NCBI GenBank assembly: GCA_964635875.1
Contig: CAZWRK010000003.1
Span: forward strand, 1 to 64,000
DNA: 64,000 nt
DNA from: CAZWRK01 sp964635875
GTDB taxonomy: Bacteria > Pseudomonadota > Gammaproteobacteria > Burkholderiales > Aquaspirillaceae
Direction: 5' to 3'
Part shown: piece by piece, positions 15,220 to 23,108 of the stretch
How positions within the stretch are numbered: the first letter of the stretch is position 1
How the letters are laid out: each line of letters begins with the position of its first letter
Translations under genes and position numbers: made by a program
Notes under the pieces: generated by a model
The model's input: the letters and a program-made list of their open reading frames with translations, nothing else
Told to the model about the DNA's origin: nothing
Database searches by the model: none

Positions 15220-15639
15220 ACCGAGTTTTGCACGACGTTTGGCTATTTTAGCTACGATTTTTGCCAACTCTTTTTCGCGGTCTATTACACGGAAGGTAGC
15301 CCAGCCAGCGCTTTCTCTGATACCGAGTTTAAACGCTTCCAGCGCAGCACTGTTTTTAAACTCGTACTGCTTCGGCAGATTCATCCACTCTTTGGCTCCC
15401 CACACGACCCAGGTAACATTCTTTTTGGCTTTCTTGCCAGAGGTCACCGCGACTAGCCGGGACTCTAGAGATTCCTTTATTAGCCAGTCCAAGATATCTC
15501 GTACGTCTTTACCTTTTTGTTTACGTTCGTACTTCCTGGTTTCTTTCTTAGTCATACCCAAGTAGCGATAGCTGGATAGCCGTTGTATCGCTTCGAGTAT
15601 TTTGTCGGGTGCTTTTAGTGTAACGTCAGTGTCCTGCAT
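15211..15639 (-). CDS. Unknown basic protein, 142 aa
   Basis: The ATG at 15639 is preferred; it overlaps the upstream methyltransferase stop by 14 nt. The product is Lys-rich with a helical C-terminus (EKELAKIVAKIAKRRAKLG) and a central TWVVWGAKEWMNLP segment. No family was recognised. Its last codons carry the upstream box of the promoter for the next gene. A nucleic-acid-binding role is possible from charge alone. Confidence 0.6.
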   Translation of the reverse strand: MQDTDVTLKAPDKILEAIQRLSSYRYLGMTKKETRKYERKQKGKDVRDILDWLIKESLESRLVAVTSGKKAKKNVTWVVWGAKEWMNLPKQYEFKNSAALEAFKLGIRESAGWATFRVIDREKELAKIVAKIAKRRAKLGAK

Positions 15640-16303
15640 ATTGTTCTCGCCGGTAAGCAACGGTTACTACTTTAGCCCCAAAAGAATCACACTCGCCGTT
15701 CTGTAATATGAAGCATGGTGTGGTCGGCTGAGCAAAGGTTGCCAGCTCTTCTGCTGTCCATACGCTTTGGTGTTGTTCGTACTTGTTGTCGTGCACTGCG
15801 CCTTGTTCTAAAAACTCGCCTGGCGTAGTGATTATCAGTTTGCCGCCAGGCGACAGCATATTCAGTAGCCGAGTGACTACGCTAGCGCCTTCACTTTTCT
15901 GAAAGTGCTCCAGGACATCACACAGTAGTATCGCGTCGAATAAGTAACGGAACGGATCATCCGCGTTACGTAACGACACGATAGGGCCAGTATGATACGC
16001 CGCTGTATTAAGTCTGGATATAGCGTGCTGGTCTAGCCAGTCTGATATATTCATAAACGATACGTAGTCATATAAATCCCAACAAGGGTTGCGGTAGTTG
16101 CCGTGCACCTCTACGCCAAGTAGAACCGTAGCTTCCTCGGAATTTTTGTTGGGAAACACAATGCCTAAGTCAAGCCACTGTCTTATAGCTGCGCCGTAAA
16201 ATCCAAAGCCTATACCTAGGTCTAGTACGTACTTTGGCTTAGGCGGCACTAGCGATAACTCATACATCACGTAAGGCACCGCAGTCATTGCGCCAATAGG
16301 CAT
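15626..16303 (-). CDS. Class I SAM-dependent methyltransferase (second)
   Basis: The 225-aa product starts at an ATG 1 nt after the upstream stop, with GAGGAG before it; an in-frame earlier start would overlap the reductase gene by 98 nt. Motif I is VLDLGIGFGFYG (~26-37), the acidic strand-2 segment is LLGVEVHG, motif IV is DAILLCDVLEHFQ and a post-motif MLSPGGKLIITTPGEF follows. The DVLEH / SPGG / TPGEF pattern is like small-molecule or sugar-lipid methyltransferases of the UbiG type. Together with the RmlD-like reductase next to it, this suggests sugar or glycan methylation, which is inference. Confidence 0.75.
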   Translation of the reverse strand: MPIGAMTAVPYVMYELSLVPPKPKYVLDLGIGFGFYGAAIRQWLDLGIVFPNKNSEEATVLLGVEVHGNYRNPCWDLYDYVSFMNISDWLDQHAISRLNTAAYHTGPIVSLRNADDPFRYLFDAILLCDVLEHFQKSEGASVVTRLLNMLSPGGKLIITTPGEFLEQGAVHDNKYEQHQSVWTAEELATFAQPTTPCFILQNGECDSFGAKVVTVAYRREQYAGH

Positions 16304-16304
16304 A

Positions 16305-17234
16305 TTAAGCTCCTCGACTAAGCATGTAGCACTTGGCATACTCTTTAACTGCGGTAGACCAATGCGGCATTTCATCTTCGCACAGAGAGTTCCACAGTTC
16401 ACAGTTTAGGGCGCCGTTACGCGCACTGAACTGCGGATACTTTGCTGTGAAGACAGTATGGTCTACTACCTCAATTGGCGCCGAGAACTTAACGTCTGTC
16501 AAGCACCGCATCAAGTAGTGCATTAGCTCGTTGATGGACACGTAGCCTTTATTGGCTATGTGGTAGACCCCGCGCGGCACCGAGCGATAGTACTCCATTA
16601 GCCAACATATCTGGTTGACTAAATGCGGCACGTAAGTTATTGATCGCACGACGCCATCTGTAACATTTAGCGGTATTCTTGAGCTAACCGCAGCTGCTGC
16701 GAAATCGTCAATAAAGTTTGTACGACCTTCTATGCCCAGCAGCAACGATGTACGCAATATCCAGAACTTAAAGTCCGCTGTTACACTGTGAGAAAAATGA
16801 CTCACAGACGATATCGCATGTTCACCAAATGCTTTAGCTTTGGCGTAGTCTGATCTGGGATATAGCGCATCAAACTCTACGTAAGCGCGCCTGCCCACGC
16901 CGCCAAATACCTCGACATCTGAAATGTGAATCAAATGCACGCCGTTAAGCGCACAAGCCTTAGCCATGTGCGAGACGGCTATGTTATTCACTTGCTGATG
17001 GTCTTCATAGGACATACCACCATCACGGTAATTGCTAGTCGCTGCGCAGTTGACTAGAAATTTTGGTCGTACTGTCTTAATGAATAGACTAACAGCAGCG
17101 TGATCGGTTATGTCTAGCGTATCGTGGTTCTTGCCGAACACGATATTTTCTGGTAGCTTTTTACGCAGTGCGGTGCCTAGTTTACCGCTTGCGCCGAATA
17201 TTGCTACCGATAACTCACGCTCCTCGTTGCTCAT
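16305..17234 (-). CDS. Extended SDR, RmlD-like dTDP-4-dehydrorhamnose reductase family
   Basis: The 309-aa product has the NAD(P)-binding motif FGASGKLG (~13-20), the HISDVEVFGG segment with the catalytic Ser/Asp region, and the SDYAKAK motif (Tyr130, Lys134). These are features of NAD-dependent epimerase/dehydratase enzymes; the HIS-D-VFGG and GxYHIANKGYVSINEL segments favour the RmlD branch that reduces 4-keto sugars. No other nucleotide-sugar synthesis genes are nearby, so the substrate would come from the host or from elsewhere in the phage genome. It overlaps the next upstream gene by 20 nt. Confidence 0.75.
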   Translation of the reverse strand: MSNEERELSVAIFGASGKLGTALRKKLPENIVFGKNHDTLDITDHAAVSLFIKTVRPKFLVNCAATSNYRDGGMSYEDHQQVNNIAVSHMAKACALNGVHLIHISDVEVFGGVGRRAYVEFDALYPRSDYAKAKAFGEHAISSVSHFSHSVTADFKFWILRTSLLLGIEGRTNFIDDFAAAAVSSRIPLNVTDGVVRSITYVPHLVNQICWLMEYYRSVPRGVYHIANKGYVSINELMHYLMRCLTDVKFSAPIEVVDHTVFTAKYPQFSARNGALNCELWNSLCEDEMPHWSTAVKEYAKCYMLSRGA

Positions 17235-17460
17235 CGGTATTGTCTTTTCCTTGTTGGCTTAGCTGCAATACTGCTTCGAGTGTCGCAGTCAGTCTGCCGA
17301 GCATCATGCCATTGTAAACGGAGGCGGTTAACAGTGCCGCCGTGGCTTTATCTGCATCGTTCTTAAATAGCTCACGAACTGCCGCCTTAGCCTTGTGTAT
17401 GTCGGCTTTAATAGCATCCAGTTCGTCATCTGTCTTTTGAATTACGTTTTTGGTTTTCAT
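17215..17460 (-). CDS. Unknown small helical protein, 81 aa
   Basis: The ATG at 17460 is chosen, with AAAGG just before it; a TTG at 17472 is an alternative. The sequence looks all-helical (DELDAIKADIHKAKAAVREL). The start lies about 15 nt after the terminator stem at 17475-17500, so translation may depend on read-through or on a promoter I cannot see. The stop overlaps the reductase gene by 20 nt. Confidence 0.55.
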   Translation of the reverse strand: MKTKNVIQKTDDELDAIKADIHKAKAAVRELFKNDADKATAALLTASVYNGMMLGRLTATLEAVLQLSQQGKDNTDEQRGA

Positions 17461-17470
17461 ACCTTTGACC

Positions 17471-17500
17471 AATTAAAACAGGCGCCTAAGCGCCTGTTTT
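17471..17500 (-). terminator. Rho-independent terminator
   Basis: AAAACAGGCGC (17475-17485) and its complement (17490-17500) form an 11-bp stem with a 4-nt loop, giving GCGCCTGTTTTAATT on the minus strand. It follows the 89-aa gene and probably limits flow from the AAA+ operon into the sugar genes. Confidence 0.85.
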
Positions 17501-17522
17501 ATAGACGTTTATACAGCTAGTC

Positions 17523-17792
17523 TTAAAGAAGCTTGTCGACTAGCTCTCGTTCTCGAATTACCGCAGCGCCGTACGTTGGAAACGGAGCTCCGTTATCCAA
17601 CGTAATCTGCTCGCCTAGTTTTTCGATTATCTTCTGGTTACGCCAAACAATCTGAAAGCCTGCACCACTCTCGACAGGCTCGATGACAGAAATGCGTTCA
17701 AACTCTAGCGCCAGCCCAACTGACCTTAAAGCGCTAACTGCCGCTTCAGAGTAGACGCCAAAAACTTCGCCATCAACTACTTTGATGTTCAT
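17523..17792 (-). CDS. Unknown protein, 89 aa
   Basis: No family was recognised; the sequence is mixed alpha/beta (FGVYSEAAVSALRSVGLALE, ~11-30). It overlaps the 95-aa gene by 4 nt and is the last gene before the terminator at 17471-17500, so it is the distal member of the operon with the AAA+ ATPase. Confidence 0.6.
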   Translation of the reverse strand: MNIKVVDGEVFGVYSEAAVSALRSVGLALEFERISVIEPVESGAGFQIVWRNQKIIEKLGEQITLDNGAPFPTYGAAVIRERELVDKLL

Positions 17793-18076
17793 TTTCGGAC
17801 CTTCAACTTCACCTTTCGTTTTGGTGGCGTAGGCACGGTTGCTTTCTTTGAGGTATTGACCGATCTGATAGCGACAGATCGAGCGTGCATTTTGACACGT
17901 ATATCTAGCTTGTAGTCTAGTTCCTCTTCTAGTTCTGCTGGAAACTCAGGCCCAAGCATTAATACACCAGTACTAGCTAGCCTGTGCCGCAAGAACAGTT
18001 CGACAATGCGAATTGCTTTCTCGTCGGCACCAGCAACTGTCACGACTACGTTTGGTAATTTGTAAGGTGACGCCAT
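17789..18076 (-). CDS. Unknown protein with basic tail, 95 aa
   Basis: GGAGGG lies 5 nt before the ATG. The first 60 residues look like a small alpha/beta fold and the last 30 are Lys/Arg/Pro-rich (KATVPTPPKRKVKLKVRK). No family was recognised. It lies between the 411-aa gene (15-nt gap) and the 89-aa gene (4-nt overlap). Confidence 0.6.
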   Translation of the reverse strand: MASPYKLPNVVVTVAGADEKAIRIVELFLRHRLASTGVLMLGPEFPAELEEELDYKLDIRVKMHARSVAIRSVNTSKKATVPTPPKRKVKLKVRK

Positions 18077-18090
18077 CGGCCCTCCAGTGG

Positions 18091-19326
18091 TTAAAGCGAC
18101 GTAGTGATCTTGCGACGCACCGCTCCTTCGGTAATTAACGCAGATAGATCATTTCTGATTTTATCCACGGCTTCTGTTAACCGTTCACGCTGATAAGTAT
18201 TACGTCTAATCGCGCTAGCGATGGATTCTTTATCGGAGTATCCTCCGACCTGCAAGACTCTATTTACCTCATCGAAGATTTTTTCGACGTTAGAGCCTTT
18301 GAGGATGCCGTAGCGTAGCGTCTTCATTTTAAACTCTTCAAGAGCATTGAAGACTCTTTCTACCGTCGAGCTATAGAACTTAGGCTGCGAGCGATAACTG
18401 GCGTTAGCCTTAGCTAGTGACTCAGACAGGCTTTGCAACGACTCTAGCAACAGACCAACAACGTACTCTTCCTGCTTAGCGACAGCTAGTTTGTACTTTT
18501 GCTGTATCAGGGCAAGCTCGCGAGCCTGCTCCACGCTAGTCAGGTATTTCCATTCTTTAGATAAGTCTAGGTTAACCGGCTCGAACCAACATCTCACGTA
18601 ATACGGTATGTCGTTTGCCGATACGTAATCTTTCTCGTCGAAACGATCTTGCAGCATTGTACGTGCCGCATCAATTACGCTGGGCCAGTTTTCCTGTAGG
18701 TTGGCAACCGCAGAGTCGAAGATTGAGCTAATGTAGCTTTGAAACTCCGTGCGAAAGCGGGCTACTTGTGCTGCTTCGTACTTCTCAAGATCATTAGCTG
18801 TACATTTCTCTGGCGTAGGATGCGGCTCGACTAGAAATATGCGAACACTTTTTTCAGGAAACGGATTAGTGTGGTCCTGAAACCAGGTCTTCACTTTACT
18901 TCTAGCGGAGCTGAGTCTTGATATGGCTTTGTGAGGCGCATACAAATTCTTCTTAACCGACGCCGCCCGTTTTTGTGCGGCCGTAAGCGCATTGGACAAC
19001 CACTCGTGTTTTTCTGCACCCGACAACGTGTGACTCATGCCAGGAATCCAGGAGAATGATAGCCTGAAGCCTCTAGCAATATGTCGGATAGCGGAGGCCG
19101 GGTCATCTAGTGATACTTCCTCGACAGGAGTAGGCATCATTAGTTGCGAGGCACTTGGCTCAAAGGATAAGCCTAGCTGTCGTGGGCTATTGCTCGCTTG
19201 TTGCAGCGTTACCGATGGTTGCTCTGCCGCCACCGGCGCCGCTACTGGCGCCGGTGTTTCCAGTTCGTGTTCTATCCTGCCTCGGAACACGAACTTTATT
19301 TTCTTGTTACTTTTGCGTTTGCTCAT
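18091..19326 (-). CDS. Unknown 411-aa partner of the AAA+ ATPase
   Basis: The protein has a disordered Pro/Ala/Gln-rich N-terminus (~25-65), then ~330 residues that are almost wholly helical and charged. The size, helical content and position next to an AAA+ ATPase recall DUF3150-type proteins, but I could not confirm a signature. Its ATG overlaps the stop of the ATPase (ATGA), so the two are translationally coupled and probably act together. Confidence 0.55.
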   Translation of the reverse strand: MSKRKSNKKIKFVFRGRIEHELETPAPVAAPVAAEQPSVTLQQASNSPRQLGLSFEPSASQLMMPTPVEEVSLDDPASAIRHIARGFRLSFSWIPGMSHTLSGAEKHEWLSNALTAAQKRAASVKKNLYAPHKAISRLSSARSKVKTWFQDHTNPFPEKSVRIFLVEPHPTPEKCTANDLEKYEAAQVARFRTEFQSYISSIFDSAVANLQENWPSVIDAARTMLQDRFDEKDYVSANDIPYYVRCWFEPVNLDLSKEWKYLTSVEQARELALIQQKYKLAVAKQEEYVVGLLLESLQSLSESLAKANASYRSQPKFYSSTVERVFNALEEFKMKTLRYGILKGSNVEKIFDEVNRVLQVGGYSDKESIASAIRRNTYQRERLTEAVDKIRNDLSALITEGAVRRKITTSL

Positions 19327-21071
19327 TCACGCTTTTTCTTTGACTTTAGAGAAAAAGATATTTTTCTTGATGGCTTGTCTACTGCTTTGCGGTCAGTACG
19401 TCCTTTTGACATATCGTACTTAGTCTTGGGCTCGGCAGATGATAGGCAGCCGATGCTAGAAGCAAACTCGCGAAGCTCGGCAACGTCAGCGCGATTTTTG
19501 ACTGCGTGCACCGAGATAATCGGCATAGTCTCGCGAATGGTGTCGCCAAGCATACGGGATAGACGACAGCAGGATTTGATTTCTGATCCTGTCCAGTTCT
19601 GAGATGCATCGACGTATTGAGCTAGGTCGTCGTCATCGTAGGATATCTCGTACTCCGCAAGGTACATACGCCAGATAGCCTTGCGTTCTGAGCGCATAGG
19701 TACGTCGAAAAAGAATATGCCGTCGAAACGTTCGGCGCGAGTAAACTCAGGCGGGATAGACTTGATGTTGTTACACGTACCAACTACTAGTACGTCAGTT
19801 TCGTGATCGTTCAGCCAAGTTAAGAATGTGCTGAAGATTCTGGACGACACACCGCCGTCAGCATCGGACTGGCCTACGCCGCCTAGTGCTTTTTCTATCT
19901 CTTCGATTTGAAGAATACACGGCTCCATGCGGTCAGCTAGTCGCAAGGCATTGGCGAAGTTGTTTTCGCTGCCGCCCTGATACTTGGTACGAATACGTCC
20001 CATGTCTAGCGTTAGCACGTTTCGTCCTGTAGCTGGTGCCAGGCACTTAACGGCGTGAGATTTACCTGAACCAGGTACGCCTAAAAGAAGTAGACCCTTT
20101 GGTCTTAGTTTTGGGTTATCCCGCCGCACTGATAACACAGTTTTGGCAAAGTACTTGAATCCTTCGTGACCACCGAGTTTGTCGAAGGATTCTTTGCCCG
20201 CATAAATTTCCAACAAACCTGAATTGCGGACAGCCTCAGCTTTAAGCTTCCACACTTCTTGCGGGCATATTCGGTTACTGTTCTTAACCATCGACAAAGC
20301 AAATGCGTCTTCTGCTTGGTTTCGGGTTAACCCTTTAGCCGCTTCACCGATTTCTAGCCAATTGTGCGCGGCACGAGATTCGGTAGACAGTAGCGACTGG
20401 CCAATATTGATTAACTCATCGGCACTGGGCAGTTCGTGATGTATGATTTGGATACATCTTGAAAGTTCGCTAGGTATCTTGTTACTGTCGCCAGTCAGTA
20501 TAAAGTGGAAACCCAATTTCTTACCAACAGGCGCCAAGCACTGTAGCGACTGAATGAACATGTTATTGTCAATCAGCCCTTTGAGATGCGCGTTACGGAT
20601 AATGAGCACAAACCTGGCCGTGTCCGGTATCGGCGCGTTTGTGACTGGCGCTAACGTACCTTTATTTTGCCGCTTAATTCTGTCAACCGTATCGGTCAAC
20701 TCTTCTGAGATTCTGGGTAATACGTTAAACAGCGGCAGCAACTGATCGAACTTGGAGTTGCGCGGTATTAGATTACCGGGTTCGTTTTTCTCGGTGACCT
20801 TAGCGTCGTGCAGTGTTTGACTGCAACTCATTTGAGGCGTCCAGCTAAGTCCGTTGTAAACGTCATACGATAGATACGGAATACTAGTCCCGCGACCTAG
20901 CGCTTCTAGACTGCTACGCAGTTCATCTATGATTAGATCGGGTTCTGGCGAGTCCACCCAAAGCATCGGGAAACCCGCTCGAAGGTAGTTTTGCAAGTCT
21001 AGCATTAATTTGCTAGGCGCTTTACCAGGTGCACTCGTACCTTCGGCTGGTTGATTAATTATCAGCGACAT
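19323..21071 (-). CDS. Ycf46-like AAA+ ATPase
   Basis: The 582-aa product has a ~250-residue N-terminal domain starting LMLDLQNYLRAGFPMLWVDS, which matches the opening of Ycf46-type proteins, then an AAA+ module: Walker A GVPGSGKS (~331-338), Walker B ILQIEEIEK (~386-394, with Glu in place of the first Asp), sensor-1 GTCNNIKSIP and RAERFD as the arginine-finger region. AAGGA precedes the ATG. The two upstream genes resemble DUF2997 and DUF1257 (Ycf35) proteins, families that co-occur with Ycf46 in cyanobacteria and plastids. The role of this set in a phage is unknown. Confidence 0.8.
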   Translation of the reverse strand: MSLIINQPAEGTSAPGKAPSKLMLDLQNYLRAGFPMLWVDSPEPDLIIDELRSSLEALGRGTSIPYLSYDVYNGLSWTPQMSCSQTLHDAKVTEKNEPGNLIPRNSKFDQLLPLFNVLPRISEELTDTVDRIKRQNKGTLAPVTNAPIPDTARFVLIIRNAHLKGLIDNNMFIQSLQCLAPVGKKLGFHFILTGDSNKIPSELSRCIQIIHHELPSADELINIGQSLLSTESRAAHNWLEIGEAAKGLTRNQAEDAFALSMVKNSNRICPQEVWKLKAEAVRNSGLLEIYAGKESFDKLGGHEGFKYFAKTVLSVRRDNPKLRPKGLLLLGVPGSGKSHAVKCLAPATGRNVLTLDMGRIRTKYQGGSENNFANALRLADRMEPCILQIEEIEKALGGVGQSDADGGVSSRIFSTFLTWLNDHETDVLVVGTCNNIKSIPPEFTRAERFDGIFFFDVPMRSERKAIWRMYLAEYEISYDDDDLAQYVDASQNWTGSEIKSCCRLSRMLGDTIRETMPIISVHAVKNRADVAELREFASSIGCLSSAEPKTKYDMSKGRTDRKAVDKPSRKISFSLKSKKKRE

Positions 21072-21080
21072 TCAAATTCC

Positions 21081-21278
21081 TTAATTGAGGTCTAGCTCAC
21101 GCTCTTGTTGATGAATCGTGTCATCAAATTCCGGTTTCTTCTGCTCGTCTTCCGCGTCTAGGCGTAGCTTGGTGATAATGTTAGCCAACTTGCCTTCGCA
21201 AGTAGGGCCGATATGTCCATTAACTTCGACGCGGATACCCTGCTGACGACGCGAATACGAAAAAACGATTTGGCTCAT
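21081..21278 (-). CDS. DUF2997-like small protein, 65 aa
   Basis: The product reads MSQIVFSYSRRQQGIRVEV, then NGHIGPTCEGK and a charged C-terminus. The beta-hairpin start followed by G-x-x-G-x-x-C and an acidic end is the pattern of DUF2997 proteins. It lies between the AAA+ ATPase and the DUF1257-like gene and overlaps the latter by 4 nt, the same company DUF2997 keeps elsewhere, which supports the call more than the short sequence itself. Confidence 0.55.
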   Translation of the reverse strand: MSQIVFSYSRRQQGIRVEVNGHIGPTCEGKLANIITKLRLDAEDEQKKPEFDDTIHQQERELDLN

Positions 21279-21661
21279 ACTAAATCAAATGCCTCCACAC
21301 CTTGAATGCTTTCGGGAAGTTTCAGTTCGACGGTACCATCAGCACCAAAAACAAACTCGCTGTCGATGCTATTCTCTTTTAGCCTGGTCTGAATATCGAC
21401 CATCATCATGTAGTTCGGGATATCATTGCAGACGTCTACTAGCTCTTGGTAGTCACTGTCTGCGGATACCTCCAGCGTACGTGGGTTGAACTTAACGTCG
21501 GTTGCGCGAGCGAATTTTCCGTCTCTTACTTTTGTTGACAACAAACCGTACGCCAAAGTCGGTTTTGACCACCCTAATAGCTCGCACACGCGCTCGAAGT
21601 ACTTTGTTGCTACTTCTGCCGTCACTTCCAGTTTCGTCTTCACTTTGTACGACACTGACAT
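21275..21661 (-). CDS. DUF1257 (Ycf35)-like protein, 128 aa
   Basis: AGGAG precedes the ATG at 21661. The sequence starts with a beta strand and KTKLEV, has GLLSTKVRDGKFARATDVKF, a YQELVDVCNDIPNYMMMVD central part, and ends with a VFGADGTVELKL strand, fitting the order seen in DUF1257/Ycf35 proteins. Sequence identity to that family cannot be judged by eye, so context (DUF2997-like gene and Ycf46-like ATPase next to it) carries much weight. The first 170 nt overlap the end of the 213-aa gene in another frame. Confidence 0.5.
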   Translation of the reverse strand: MSVSYKVKTKLEVTAEVATKYFERVCELLGWSKPTLAYGLLSTKVRDGKFARATDVKFNPRTLEVSADSDYQELVDVCNDIPNYMMMVDIQTRLKENSIDSEFVFGADGTVELKLPESIQGVEAFDLV

Positions 21662-22133
21662 TCTGTTTCTCCTCTTCTCTTAGTGATTTAGCAGCGCAGG
21701 CTTTCGCCTCAGATATGCTGCCGAAATATGTCGTCAAGACTTTTGCTTTATCTCGATTAGTTAACCCGCAAGCTGCTTCTAGTTTCTTACGTAATGCCAG
21801 GGAGTAGTTCTCAGTTTGATTGCTTGCTTTTATTACTCTCTCAGCATCATGTCTGGATAAGCCTATTCTATCTGCTGCGGCTAATGGGTGGTTGCACGAC
21901 CCTGCTTTTACAGCATTGCGAGATACCAGATAAAAATAGACCGACTCGATTGTGTCGAGCGGTCTAGTGGGTGTTTCCGTTGGCTTGCCGCTAGCTCGGT
22001 AGAGAATCGGCAGCTTAAAACGGCGTCTTGGTACTAGCCGTTCGTCGTAGTCGATATAGAACGTAAGTCCAAAATGAAACCTACGTACTTCGCTTACCAG
22101 CTTCAGCAATTTTAGAAATTGCGGCAACGTCAA
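21492..22133 (-). CDS. Unknown basic protein, 213 aa
   Basis: The frame starts at a TTG that overlaps the upstream stop (TTGA), with GAGG upstream. The product is basic, ends in a Lys/Arg-rich tail (VVNKSKRRKIRSRNRR) and has a helical centre with RIGLSRHDAERVIKA that could be a helix-turn-helix. No family was recognised. The last 170 nt overlap the DUF1257-like gene, so either the tail is dispensable or this long overlap is real. Confidence 0.5.
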   Translation of the reverse strand: MTLPQFLKLLKLVSEVRRFHFGLTFYIDYDERLVPRRRFKLPILYRASGKPTETPTRPLDTIESVYFYLVSRNAVKAGSCNHPLAAADRIGLSRHDAERVIKASNQTENYSLALRKKLEAACGLTNRDKAKVLTTYFGSISEAKACAAKSLREEEKQNVSVVQSEDETGSDGRSSNKVLRARVRAIRVVKTDFGVRFVVNKSKRRKIRSRNRR

Positions 22134-22738
22134 TCTATATCATCCTCTTCATCTACGTCTTCTACGTCATGTTCGGCGTTATCTTCTTCGTAGTCGTCCA
22201 AGAAGTAGCCGACAATCGGCCCACGGTTGCTTTCGGCAGCCTCGACGTTGTCGTCTGCGTTACGGTCTATTTCCGTATCCGAGCCAAAGTTTAGTAACGG
22301 CGTACCTATGACGTTACGGTACTGCGCGTCATGAGCTTCGTTCATGATAGTAGCACACGTAGACAAATGATGAGCCATTACGTGACCCTCATGTGCTCCG
22401 GCGTCGAGCGCCGCAGTTATGTCGCGCGCTACTTTGCGGAAATAACGCAGTAGCGTAGTTACGTCCGCAACAAGAATTTGTGACGCAAGCTCTAGCAGCT
22501 TCGACATTGCTAAACTAGGTTCAGTATCGTGCAGATAATCATTGCGAGACGAAATGAATCTGGACAGTTTAGCAACCGGGCTATATTCGAGTTGTGGTTC
22601 GTAACGGCGAAGAAATGGAATTACAGACAAATCGTCGTCTGTTAATGGTTCGCCGAGTATTTCACGTTTGATGCTAGAGTTACTTACAGCGTCATGTACA
22701 ACCGAAAGTTCTTTGATAACTGCATCAAAGTTAATCAT
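22130..22738 (-). CDS. Unknown protein with acidic tail, 202 aa
   Basis: GGAG lies just upstream of the ATG at 22738. The body is helical; the last ~30 residues are strongly acidic (EEDNAEHDVEDVDEEDDID). No family was recognised. It is the first gene after a 370-nt gene-free stretch and probably heads the operon that continues into the DUF1257/DUF2997/AAA+ set. Confidence 0.6.
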   Translation of the reverse strand: MINFDAVIKELSVVHDAVSNSSIKREILGEPLTDDDLSVIPFLRRYEPQLEYSPVAKLSRFISSRNDYLHDTEPSLAMSKLLELASQILVADVTTLLRYFRKVARDITAALDAGAHEGHVMAHHLSTCATIMNEAHDAQYRNVIGTPLLNFGSDTEIDRNADDNVEAAESNRGPIVGYFLDDYEEDNAEHDVEDVDEEDDID

Positions 22739-23108
22739 CTAATCTCCAGAAAAACAAATGACACCAGGATATGCTGCCACCGACTGCGTTTTCGCGTTAG
22801 CTACCTTCAGTCGGTTCCGACGGCGTTCGTTCCATTCGGTAAGGAAAGCCTTGCCCACTAGGAAGAGGACCGAACAAGCTATTATTGTGCTAGCTTGTCA
22901 TAGCGGCATATTTTCAGATAGACGAGCAATGTCTCAGGATTTTATGGGCAGTTTTCTCATCTTATTAAATAAGCACTCGCAACGCCGGACTAACCGACCG
23001 AGAAGAGAAGACTTTGGGTAGGGGTCGGCCAACCTAATAGAACAAGTGCAAATATCTGCCTGGTGTCAGCGAGTAATTGTACACCAAGAAAATACTTGCC
23101 GCAACAGT
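22739..23108 (-). other. Gene-free stretch with hairpins, 370 nt
   Basis: No gene on either strand looks real: the one plus-strand frame has no ribosome site and opposes all neighbours. Two inverted repeats are clear, ACAAGCTA/TAGCTTGT (22874-22881 with 22891-22898) and GGTGT/ACACC around 23062-23085, and the palindrome CTTATTAAATAAG lies near 22970. It may hold a leader or promoter for the 202-aa gene or a structured RNA; no class was recognised. Confidence 0.5.

Noticed and set aside
22758..23021. 87-codon plus-strand frame
   Set aside because: Opposite to all neighbours, no ribosome site and no recognisable protein character.
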